A program made the position numbers and the translations under genes. Shown here one piece after another: positions 49,762-58,100 of a stretch of DNA of 64,000 bases (position 1 is its first letter; each line of letters opens with the position of its first letter). The stretch covers positions 682,001 to 746,000 of the forward strand of contig NZ_CP134949.1 in the NCBI RefSeq assembly GCF_032116555.1, in the 5' to 3' direction. The notes beneath the pieces were generated by a model. That model saw only the letters and a list, made by a program, of their open reading frames with translations, made no database searches and had not been told where the DNA came from. The DNA comes from Halobaculum sp. XH14 (lineage in GTDB: Archaea > Halobacteriota > Halobacteria > Halobacteriales > Haloferacaceae).

Positions 49762-51175
49762 TTTCGATGCACGGTGGCTGGGCGAGCCGTCTCTGAAGTT
49801 CGGAGATGGTGAAGCGAAGGATCCTCGCGCCGGCCTGCTGAAACACGGGCCGTGGTCGCCTGGGGAAGGCAACAACCACAACGATATCTATGTCGGGTTC
49901 ATCGGGACCAGTCACTCCATCAGCGCGGTCAAGCGGTTGTTCACTGAGATGGAGACGGTGATCCCCCGGGAGGAGGAAGAACCTCAAAGGCACAAGCCTC
50001 CGTTCCCGGCCCTGGGCACCGACTCTGCCTTCCGTGCCAGCTTCACGATGCTGGACAGGTGGACGTGGGAGATGCCGCCGAGCGACGTCAAACTCGTTAC
50101 TGACGAGCCCACGACTGACCAGAGCGTAGAGACTCTGCTTGACTTAATGGAGATCTATATCAAGGATCTTTCCGGGGATGACCCGCCTCCGAACGTACTT
50201 GTTATTTCGCTGCCGGAGGAGATCGAGGAAGCCTGTACTCACCCGGACAAGAGCAAGGAGAAGATGAAAGCGGGGGACACTGACTTCCACGACCGGATTA
50301 AGACGTTCGGCCTCGAGTATGACGTCCCCACCCAGCTGATTCGACCGAGTTCTCTCCGGTTCGATGACGATGAGGGACAGGAGAAGGCCGAGGTTGCCTG
50401 GAATCTCGCCGTGGCGATGCTCTACAAGTCACGTGAGGGCCATCCCTGGAAGCTGGGGCACCTGGAGAACGACACCTGCTACGCCGGGATCTCATTCTAC
50501 CGTGTGCGGCACGGCGATAAGAGCCAGACACGGGCTTCACTCGCCCAGGTTTTCCTGGGCACCGGGGAGAGCTTCGTGCTTCGCGGCGGCCAAGCAATTA
50601 GAGACGAGTCAACAGGAAACAACCACTTGACCGAGGACAGTGCGGAGGAGATTGTCGGGCAGATCCTTGACCAGTACAAGAGGAAGCGTCGAGGAGCCGA
50701 GCCCAGCAGGTTCGTGCTTCACAAGACTTCCCGGTTCAAGCCCGGTGAACGAGAAGGGTTCAAACGAGGGGCTGGAGACATCGACAAACTGGACTTCGTC
50801 ACGGTGCGCGACGGCGACCCAGTCAGGCTGTACAGTTCAGGGAATTACCCGCCGCTTCGTGGGACAGTAGTCACTCCGAAAGGCGAGGACAAACACTACC
50901 TCTACACACAGGGCTACACTCCGGCCATTCAGACGTATCCAGGTCCTCGCATCCCGGCCCCGATCACCGTTGAGCCAGATCCGGAGGAATGCCACAGCTC
51001 GTACGACGAGATATGTGAGGAGATTCTCTCGTTCACGAAGCTGGACTGGAACACGTCCGACTTTTCGAAAAAGAAGCCGGTCACGATCCGTGTGGCGCAG
51101 GCTGTCGGCGCGATCCTTGCAGAGGCCGACAAACGGGGAATCACGGTCAAACCGCAGTACTACTATTATATGTAA
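49754..51175 (+). CDS. Short prokaryotic Argonaute (MID-PIWI)
   Basis: 473 residues from the ATG at 49754, just after GGTGATCAC. MID features: VPTQLIRPSSLRFDDDEGQE and NLAVAMLYKSREGHPWKL. PIWI features: CYAGISFYRV, SRFVLHKTSRFKPGEREGF, LYSSGNYPPLRGTVV, YTPAIQTYPGPRIPAPI and FTKLDWNTSDFS. The catalytic Asp expected in the first PIWI strand is missing (AGISF), so it should be slicer-inactive, as short pAgos are. It would use small guides to detect invading nucleic acid and activate its nuclease partner. Confidence 0.93.
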   Translation: MTDFDARWLGEPSLKFGDGEAKDPRAGLLKHGPWSPGEGNNHNDIYVGFIGTSHSISAVKRLFTEMETVIPREEEEPQRHKPPFPALGTDSAFRASFTMLDRWTWEMPPSDVKLVTDEPTTDQSVETLLDLMEIYIKDLSGDDPPPNVLVISLPEEIEEACTHPDKSKEKMKAGDTDFHDRIKTFGLEYDVPTQLIRPSSLRFDDDEGQEKAEVAWNLAVAMLYKSREGHPWKLGHLENDTCYAGISFYRVRHGDKSQTRASLAQVFLGTGESFVLRGGQAIRDESTGNNHLTEDSAEEIVGQILDQYKRKRRGAEPSRFVLHKTSRFKPGEREGFKRGAGDIDKLDFVTVRDGDPVRLYSSGNYPPLRGTVVTPKGEDKHYLYTQGYTPAIQTYPGPRIPAPITVEPDPEECHSSYDEICEEILSFTKLDWNTSDFSKKKPVTIRVAQAVGAILAEADKRGITVKPQYYYYM

Positions 51176-51233
51176 CGTCCCGGGCGGTTACTGTGCATGA
51201 ACCTTTACCACGTCTACCTGTCTCAGAGCAGTT

Positions 51234-51941
51234 ATGCAACTGACGCCGGATAATGTTCAGAAGTTCGTTGATGGTGTGATGGAGTATTACGGTGAGAAGA
51301 CGCTTCTTGGAGACGCCACGTATGTCGACGATTACGGTTCTGCGAATATCCCTTTGGAGAGACGCCGCGTGAGTCCTAAGCTGAAGGTGAAGCAGTTCGA
51401 TCGGGGCATCGCAGCTGAGCAGGTGAAGAGGGATGTCGACGATATCACTTCCTTCGAGCAGGACAAACTGCTGAACTGGTTGGAAGCCGAGGCGGATGTG
51501 AAGGAGCAGGTGGATGGCTCAGAGTTCTCGAAGGACTTGATGAAGAAGACGTTGAAGCCGTTGAGCAGTCCTGTCCATGTGCTTCTACCTGATGAGATGG
51601 AGTACAGGTTGCGAGTGAACAACGATTCGTATATCCGAGGGAATGATAAGATCCCGATTACCTGGTTCACGTCAAGCCAGTTCGACCAGACCGGGTTCGT
51701 GTTGGATCGTGGTGCCCGGGTCCTGCAGAAAAGGCAGGGTGACGACCCAATCGTCGACAGTTCGCTGAATGTAGGTGCACTGCCGAAGGACAACAGCGGA
51801 AACGGATTGACCCTCAAGCTGCTGGACGACAAGAAAGGTGACCTGGAGGCAGTGATCCAGTCTGAGTTCACCGAGCTTCGGAAATCCGACCGGTACGATT
51901 CGGTGTGTCTCTTGGATCTTCCTTCGCTCAGTCTCCCGTAA
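51234..51941 (+). CDS. Hypothetical protein downstream of the Argonaute
   Basis: 235 residues, ATG at 51234. VHVLLPDEMEYRLRVNNDSY and PITWFTSSQFDQTGFVLDRG suggest an alpha-beta fold. No family recognised. It follows the Argonaute by 58 bases on the same strand and may belong to the same module, though SPARDA systems need only two genes. Confidence 0.62.
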   Translation: MQLTPDNVQKFVDGVMEYYGEKTLLGDATYVDDYGSANIPLERRRVSPKLKVKQFDRGIAAEQVKRDVDDITSFEQDKLLNWLEAEADVKEQVDGSEFSKDLMKKTLKPLSSPVHVLLPDEMEYRLRVNNDSYIRGNDKIPITWFTSSQFDQTGFVLDRGARVLQKRQGDDPIVDSSLNVGALPKDNSGNGLTLKLLDDKKGDLEAVIQSEFTELRKSDRYDSVCLLDLPSLSLP

Positions 51942-51957
51942 CCGGGAAGCACTGAGG

Positions 51958-52911
51958 CTAGAAGTCAGTGAGGCCGATCTGCTCCGTTTCTTCGCCGTCC
52001 TCGTCTTCCTGTTCGTCTTCTTCGAGTCCGTATTCTTTTTTGACTCGTTCCGGCATCTGCAGGACCCCAGAGTCAGGGCTGTGCTCGTTCCTGTAGACTC
52101 CGGCTTTCTGAAGTTCTTCGAATAGGCTGTGAGCGTCGATGTCCCACGTGTTCTCGAGATGGGTGACGTCGCTGGTCGTGGCCCAGGAGATCGTTCTCAA
52201 GTTGGTGTATTCGTCGATCAAGAGTTCAGCAAGAGATGAATCGACGCCGTCGACCTCGGAAAGCCGTTCGATGAAGTGGTCCTCGGCCAGGTCGTCTACG
52301 TGGAAGGTGTCGTAGACCTCTTCGCTGCCCCGGTCCAGTACGTGGATCTCGTTCAGGATCTTCGTCCCGGTTATCTCGTTGGTGCCGCGTAGCTCGGCGG
52401 TCAATTGGTATTTCTCCAGAGCGGCTTCTGGTGTGAGTTCGAGGAAGTCGGGTCGGTAGTCGACGTAGATGTCGTTCGAGTCCTCGGTTTTTGATTCGAG
52501 TATGTCCGCTGCGGTGGAGAACGGTGCCCGGAACGGAAGCACGTAGTCGCCGTCGTCGAGTAGGATGGAGCCGCCGAGTGCGTCATTCAGTCCTGGGTCG
52601 AACTCCGGGTCGGGCAGTGAGCGGTAGCCGTGGTTCTCCAGATTATCGATGACGTCTTCCCAGGGCTGCTGGTAAACGTAGTCTTGAAGCCGTGCTTTGG
52701 GGTCGCCGTGGTCCAGTCTCCAGGCATCGTCTTGCTGGAGCTGGCCTTCCTGGTCGGGGCTGGCGAGTATGACTTCTGCGTGTTCGGGTGTGTATCGGTA
52801 GAAGTGTAGGTAGCCTTGTTCTGCGTCTTTTCCAAGGAACTGGTACTCTGCGTCGTGGAACTCGACTGTTTCCGGAGCGCCAGTGTCGATTTGATGTCCA
52901 CCCTGAAGCAG
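51958..52911 (-). CDS. Hypothetical protein, N-terminus missed by standard starts
   Basis: About 317 residues. The usual reading starts at a GTG at 52542, but the frame upstream encodes convincing protein: QIDTGAPETVEFHDAEYQFL, YLHFYRYTPEHAEVILASPD and ALGGSILLDDGDYVLP, the last shared with the gene at 14813-15133. No ATG, GTG or TTG precedes it; a CTG at 52911 follows an in-frame TAA. A well-placed leaderless GTG (near 52900) is in another frame, so an early one-base indel is an alternative. Confidence 0.68.
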   Translation of the reverse strand: MLQGGHQIDTGAPETVEFHDAEYQFLGKDAEQGYLHFYRYTPEHAEVILASPDQEGQLQQDDAWRLDHGDPKARLQDYVYQQPWEDVIDNLENHGYRSLPDPEFDPGLNDALGGSILLDDGDYVLPFRAPFSTAADILESKTEDSNDIYVDYRPDFLELTPEAALEKYQLTAELRGTNEITGTKILNEIHVLDRGSEEVYDTFHVDDLAEDHFIERLSEVDGVDSSLAELLIDEYTNLRTISWATTSDVTHLENTWDIDAHSLFEELQKAGVYRNEHSPDSGVLQMPERVKKEYGLEEDEQEDEDGEETEQIGLTDF

Positions 52912-52956
52912 TATGCGGGTTTACTTTTTAAATCAGTTTGAGAAATTGATGTCTAA

Positions 52957-53238
52957 GTGGTATTATCGGTGGTACACAACGCTGAAGGCGACGATCTCGT
53001 ACAATATCTTGAAAATCGGCTAAAGAAGCTTCTTGGAGAGAGGCCAGACGGCTCTCGTCTGAAGACAGACGATTACAGCAAGCTCTGGTTTCTACCGGTC
53101 TACCATCTGAATACCAAGAAACATCGAGAAAACGGATGGTGGACTAGTAACAGCATCTCTGTTTCGACATACAGGACTGCTCGTGAACTGGAGAAGATGA
53201 TTGATCGCCTGACGGAAGGATTTCGCAACGAGGGATAA
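52957..53238 (+). CDS. Small hypothetical protein
   Basis: 93 residues from a GTG at 52957 (another GTG at 52969). EGDDLVQYLENRLKKLLGER and KLWFLPVYHLNTKKHRENGW point to a small alpha-beta protein. It is divergent from the gene at 52911 with AT-rich promoter DNA between. Confidence 0.58.
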   Translation: MVLSVVHNAEGDDLVQYLENRLKKLLGERPDGSRLKTDDYSKLWFLPVYHLNTKKHRENGWWTSNSISVSTYRTARELEKMIDRLTEGFRNEG

Positions 53239-53241
53239 TCG

Positions 53242-53499
53242 GTGAAAGACTACGAACTGGCGCAGAAACTCTACATCTTGCTCATCGGTCTTTCAGTCGG
53301 TGCAGGGAGATACATTCCATGGACCATAGAGATCCCGGTATCGTTCAGTGATTACGCGGAAGTCCCTATTGCCGAGTTCATAGGGCATCCCCTTGTACTG
53401 GTTTCCCTGGTGATCATGTACATAGTAATCGAGGCCAGAGAGCCTACCTTCGAGGAGAAACTGAGTGAGGTGATACAGGAATCTGACCTGAAGATTTGA
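53242..53499 (+). CDS. Small membrane protein
   Basis: 85 residues from a GTG at 53242. Hydrophobic segments QKLYILLIGLSVGAG and HPLVLVSLVIMYIVIEA flank a polar middle. Three bases after the preceding stop, so co-translated with it. Confidence 0.6.
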   Translation: MKDYELAQKLYILLIGLSVGAGRYIPWTIEIPVSFSDYAEVPIAEFIGHPLVLVSLVIMYIVIEAREPTFEEKLSEVIQESDLKI

Positions 53500-53584
53500 A
53501 ATAAGTGATGATACAATTCTGTGGGGGTAGGGATTCGCTTTTTAAATCACTTTCACACATTAGAAGGTAGATTGTGATGATGAG

Positions 53585-53683
53585 ATGTGCAGCGTGAGTG
53601 TGCCCGGAGAAGGACACGTGGAGGCAGAAAACCCGTCCAAGCTTCCTCTGGAGGAAGCCGAAGAAGGCAGCTTCTACCTGTGA
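53585..53683 (+). CDS. Possible 32-residue protein
   Basis: CSVSVPGEGHVEAENPSKLP then LEEAEEGSFYL. A TATA-like TTTTTAAATC (53539-53548) lies upstream. The stop TGA is followed by the GGTGA of the next gene. Composition is coding-like, but the gene is short enough to be chance. Confidence 0.42.
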   Translation: MCSVSVPGEGHVEAENPSKLPLEEAEEGSFYL

Positions 53684-53697
53684 GGTGAGGAACTGAG

Positions 53698-54012
53698 GTG
53701 ATGACGGAGCCGGTCGACGCTGCAAGAAGTCTTCTCAGGATTACTCGTCCCTCGGTGGAGGAACTAAGACAGCAGCGGGAGTTACGGGAGTATTCGAGTT
53801 CGGAGGTAGATGTTCCAGATCCTCAGAAGGTTTTACTGGAGAACTTGGACCATCTCACTGGTTCGGAGCACGTAATAGAGGAGAATGTGGAGGACGCTAT
53901 TCAACTGGTTCTGGAGTGGCCTGAGGACCAGCTGGATGAGGTCAAGGAGCGTGTCCGGGAACTGGCGAAGCCTGTAGTCACTGGAGGTGAGGAATCTGAG
54001 GAAGGAATTTAA
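53698..54012 (+). CDS. Helical hypothetical protein
   Basis: 104 residues. GTG at 53698, 9 nt after GGTGA (an ATG follows immediately). Acidic helices (EDAIQLVLEWPEDQLDEVKE). First clear gene of a rightward run of overlapping small genes ending at 55085. Confidence 0.62.
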   Translation: MMTEPVDAARSLLRITRPSVEELRQQRELREYSSSEVDVPDPQKVLLENLDHLTGSEHVIEENVEDAIQLVLEWPEDQLDEVKERVRELAKPVVTGGEESEEGI

Positions 54013-54355
54013 CGGTCAGACTTACAGTGTGTCGAACCACGCTGATTTCCGGCATACGATGCGGATTGACCCTGAAAATGGTATCTCCTACGAAGTATTG
54101 AGAGAGGCGGTCCCCTACACCTTGTCCAAGGGCTACAAGCGTGGCTTCGTGAACTTTGAGGAGGAGGTCGTGTTTCTCGTGGCCGGCGATAAGATTACTA
54201 CGACGATCCCGTTGGAGGGCTTGGAGTTTTCTGAGGACGACCCGGAGTGCCCTGAGTGTGGGACACGGATTCAGAAAACCTGTAGGAAGCCGCGGAAGTG
54301 CCGGTTCTGCAGTACGAGGATACAGACGGAGGTGGAGTATCCGAGTGCCTCCTGA
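53996..54355 (+). CDS. Zinc-ribbon protein with probable CTG start
   Basis: About 119 residues. C-terminal ribbon CPECGTRIQ ... CRFCSTRIQ with an additional Cys between. The frame also has a GTG at 53987, but that GTG lies inside the Shine-Dalgarno GGAGGTGA itself; the next in-frame codon at workable distance is CTG at 53996, 5 nt after the site. Overlaps the previous gene. Confidence 0.6.
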   Translation: MRKEFNGQTYSVSNHADFRHTMRIDPENGISYEVLREAVPYTLSKGYKRGFVNFEEEVVFLVAGDKITTTIPLEGLEFSEDDPECPECGTRIQKTCRKPRKCRFCSTRIQTEVEYPSAS

Positions 54356-54518
54356 GTGTGAGGACTGCGGCAACGACCTCCAGGTGAACTCGGTAGACAA
54401 GCCAAATATTGACTGGGTTAAGGTGGTCTGCAGTGACTGCGGCCATATCACCGAGGTATCGATGATTCGTGTCGTAGCTAAGTCGAAGACCGGAGGTGAT
54501 ACTGCGAGTGGCAGGTAG
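54345..54518 (+). CDS. Small zinc-ribbon protein
   Basis: 57 residues from a GTG at 54345, 9 nt after GGAGGTGG. PPECEDCGNDLQVNSV and VVCSDCGHITEV hold two CxxC knuckles, similar to a TFIIS- or TF2B-type ribbon. It overlaps the genes on both sides. Confidence 0.65.
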   Translation: MPPECEDCGNDLQVNSVDKPNIDWVKVVCSDCGHITEVSMIRVVAKSKTGGDTASGR

Positions 54519-54708
54519 AGAAGATCTGGATAACTTCCAGGTGTACGTGACGGTGGCTCTGTACTTCATCGCCGTGGTGACCGTTGTCCTTTCTATCGGT
54601 TACCGGGTTCCCGCAGGCGGTGTTGCTGGTTTCTCGTTGATGATCAGCTCTTACCTGTACGAACGGGTATCGATCTTCATAGAGCAAGTTGACGAGGGTG
54701 GTGCGTGA
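54508..54708 (+). CDS. Small two-helix membrane protein
   Basis: 66 residues from a GTG at 54508, 8 nt after GGTGA. VYVTVALYFIAVVTVVLSIG and GGVAGFSLMISSYLYERVSI are hydrophobic. It overlaps the next gene by GTGA. Confidence 0.62.
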   Translation: MAGREDLDNFQVYVTVALYFIAVVTVVLSIGYRVPAGGVAGFSLMISSYLYERVSIFIEQVDEGGA

Positions 54709-55085
54709 TTTCGGAGAGCTCTCCTTTCGCGGTCAACGCCGTCCAGAGAGTCGACCACTACATGGAACTGATGGACGTCGACGAGGAGGACCTGGGCCTG
54801 ATTTTGGCACCGTGGCTTCGAGAGTACGATGATATCAGGACCGGCGAGCTCCTGGACAAGGAGGACCGGTACTTCGAAATGCACGTCCACGGACGCGACG
54901 TCGACGCTCTACGAGATCCTGACGTTGACGCCAGCTACGAATTTGACGCGGTAATCGAGTTCGACTACGACGACCTGGATGTGGAGGAGTTCCTTGACGT
55001 GGAGTATCGGACGTGGATTAACGTGTTCGAGGAGGAGTTCCCGGATGCAGAGCTGTGTTATCCGGAGCCGGACGACCACTTCTGA
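54705..55085 (+). CDS. Acidic hypothetical protein
   Basis: 126 residues from a GTG at 54705. Very acidic, with YEFDAVIEFDYDDLDVEEFL. Not recognised. It ends 18 bases before the convergent stop of the large motor-protein gene. Confidence 0.6.
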   Translation: MISESSPFAVNAVQRVDHYMELMDVDEEDLGLILAPWLREYDDIRTGELLDKEDRYFEMHVHGRDVDALRDPDVDASYEFDAVIEFDYDDLDVEEFLDVEYRTWINVFEEEFPDAELCYPEPDDHF

Positions 55086-55103
55086 GGGAATACGTATCTT
55101 TGG

Positions 55104-58100
55104 CTATCTGTACTGGTTGATGAGTTCGCGGATGTCGTCGGAGTCTACGTAGAGACCTTGCAGACGGGTGGTTCTGTCTGCTTCTTTCAGCAGCATGTCG
55201 CCGTCGCCACCGAGTTCCTCGGCTCCGCCCTCGTCGATCAGGATCCGTGAGTCGGACTGCTTCGGGAGGCGGAAGGCTACCCGGGTGTCCAGGTTGGCAC
55301 GGAGATCCGTGTCGATGGCCTCGTGCGAAGGCCGCTGGGTCGAGATAACGAGGTGGACGCCTTGCGCCCGTGCGATCTGGGCGATACGCCGCACGTTGTC
55401 CTCGGTGTCGTCAGCGTCTTCTCCCAGCTGCTGGAGCAGGTCGCTGTATTCGTCGATGATGACGACGATTGGCTTCATCTGGTCGTCCGGGTTCTGCTCG
55501 TTGTACTCTCCGATGTCCCGGCAGACGCTTTCCCGCAGCAATTGTTTTCTACGCGGGATTTCTTCGTCGACCAGCCACTCGAACAGGTCGGCTGCGTCCT
55601 CCGAGTCGGTGATCACCTCACCATTGGCAAGGTTCGGCAGGGCGTCGAAGAAGATGAAGTCGGTCTCCTTCGGATCGACCAGGGCGAACTCGACGTTGTC
55701 CTCGCCTTTCTGCTCGATGAAGTTGAAGATCAGCGAGTACAGGAAGACGGTTTTCCCGCCGCCAGTGGCACCTCCGACCAGCATGTGAGGGGCTTCGGAA
55801 AGATCGGACCGGTAAACCTCCCCGTCGGGTGTGACTCCTGCGAGGTAGGGCAGTGAGGCAGTGTCGATCTCGTTGGAAGGCAGGTACTGGTCTCTGTAGT
55901 CGCGGAGGGGTACGGCGACGTTGTTCTCACGTGGGACGTCCAGGGCTACGTACTCTGTGCCTGGTAGTCGCTGGACGATGGGTTCTTTCTCGAACGCCAT
56001 TTCCCGGGCGATGTCCTCTGTTCGTTGTTCCAGAGGACTCTGTTTTTCGCCAGCTGCTAACCGGATTTTGAACCGGACGACGTTTGGTCCGACCTCGATG
56101 TCATCTGGGTCGATATCCCGGATGTTGATTTTGAAGTCGTTGAGCACCCGTTTCAGGGTCTCGACTAGCTCTGAGTACTCTTCTGGGTCGCCGAACCGCT
56201 TAGTGGGCTTCGCTTCGACTTCCGTTTCTTCCTCGTCTTCTTCGTCTGTCTCCTCGTCTTCTCCAACTTCGTCTTCGGATTCGTCGGGTTCAGTTTCTTC
56301 CTCTATTTCTTCTTCGACGTCTTCTTCGACGTCTGGCTCTTCCGTGTCCTGGTCTTGTTGCTTCTCCTCCCGGTCTTCGATTCCGCTGACGATGAGGCGT
56401 TTGATGGACTGCCGTGGAAGCCTGTCGAGTCGGATGGACTGTGCGTTCGGCGTGACTCCGTCGATGCGTTCGTCCGATGTCCCTTCATCGGTGACTTCAA
56501 CGGAGATGATTCGGGGATTGATCTCGATCTGAGCGTCTCCCTTGAACACGTCGTTGATGCGGTCAGCCCATTCCTGCTTGCCCTCCATCGCTTCAGCGGA
56601 CGTGAGTTCGTAGTACAGCTGTTCCCGGAGTGCTTCTTTCCGGGGCGAAGTAGTGATGTTGCTGTCGCCGGTGAACAAGCCGCGGATGGTGTCCGTCGTT
56701 TCGAATACCTGGTCGACGGCACTTCCCTTGATTACCGGTGTGTCCTCGTCTCGTGAGATTGTGTACGCGCTGCTGGTCTCCTCGAGTGTTTTTATCTCGA
56801 TTATATCGAGGATGAGGCCGCCATCGTCATCGAATTGGACGGTAAGGATGTCTGCCCGGCTCTCGCTGTCGCCCAGGTTCAACCATTCTCTGGTCCGCGG
56901 GTTGTCGATGGAGAAGATTAGCTTGGGATCTGCCAGTGTCTGTTGCAACCACTGGACTGCGATGATCGAGCCAAGCAGCCCTTTCGTGTTACGGGATTTT
57001 CCGCTGCCGAGGGTTTCCCGCGTGATGAGCCGGAGAAGTCCGCTTTGCTGCAGATCTGCGATTCTTTCAGCGATTTCTTCGAGGTCGGTGTCGTCGGGAG
57101 CGAGCCGGTATTCGTTGATGATGCGGCGGAGTACCCGTCGGAAGTAGTCGATGTCTTCCGAGTACGTGGCGAAGTCACGGTCACCGCGTCGTTCCCTGGA
57201 GATCAGGTTTTCCTTCCAGAACGGGTTGCCGTTCATCGGCGGGGAGGAGATCGATACCCAGATCCCGGAGTCGAGAAGTTTGTCGATGGTCTCCTTGTCG
57301 ACGTTCAGTTCGTTGATCTCAGCGTTGTGGATAGCTTGACGCTGATTGTATAGTTGGTTGATCAGGTCCTGGTACTCTGAGAAGAGCACGCCTTCCTTCG
57401 ACGGCGAGATGTTGATCTTGTCTTCGAGGAGGTCGTAGTCGAACTCCTTCGGGACGTACAGTGGATGGATGTTGGTGTCGGCGTCTCGTTCGAAGGTTTG
57501 GATGCTGAAGTTGCTCTGGTCGTTGAGCAGGATGAAGTGCTTGGGGTCGCCGGTCAGGTCCTCGGCGTACGAGTCGTAGCTGGTGTGTTCGGTCGTGACG
57601 ATTTCGAAGTTCCCGGAGTCGTTGTCCGGGCCGAACAGGTTGATGATGTCCTCTGAGGTTTGGGGTGAGACAGTTCCGTTGAGGACTGGCTTCTCCTCGT
57701 CCTCGATGAACACGAACTCGACAGTGGCACCTTGGATCTTCTCTTTGTCGGCCAGGTCAACGATGTCTTCCAGCAGGTCGATCGGGTCAAGCGGGTCGAT
57801 AACGCTGATCCGCAGCTGGCGTTGGGATGGCGGGTATGCCGATACGAACTTGTTCAGGACGTAGTCGTAGAACTTGGAGTTCGTGCCTTCTGCAGCGTTG
57901 TCTATACGGGTGTAGACTGGCAGCCGGTCGAGTTCGGCGGACTGTACGAGGTAGGTTTCTTCGCCAAGTCGGTAGTTTCCGCCGACGTGGATGCTACGGA
58001 GTACGTGGGGTTGTTCCTCGACGCTGTCGATCAGGAAGTTCCGTTCCTCTTCTGTGAGCGACTCGTGTTCGTCGTTCACTCCCCGTGCCAGTTCGGAGTA

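Noticed and set aside
52587-52901. GTG-started frame at a leaderless-start position
   Set aside because: Composition rich in S, T, R and K with few acidic residues, unlike all neighbours; the overlapping frame encodes the real protein. Kept only as evidence for a possible early indel.
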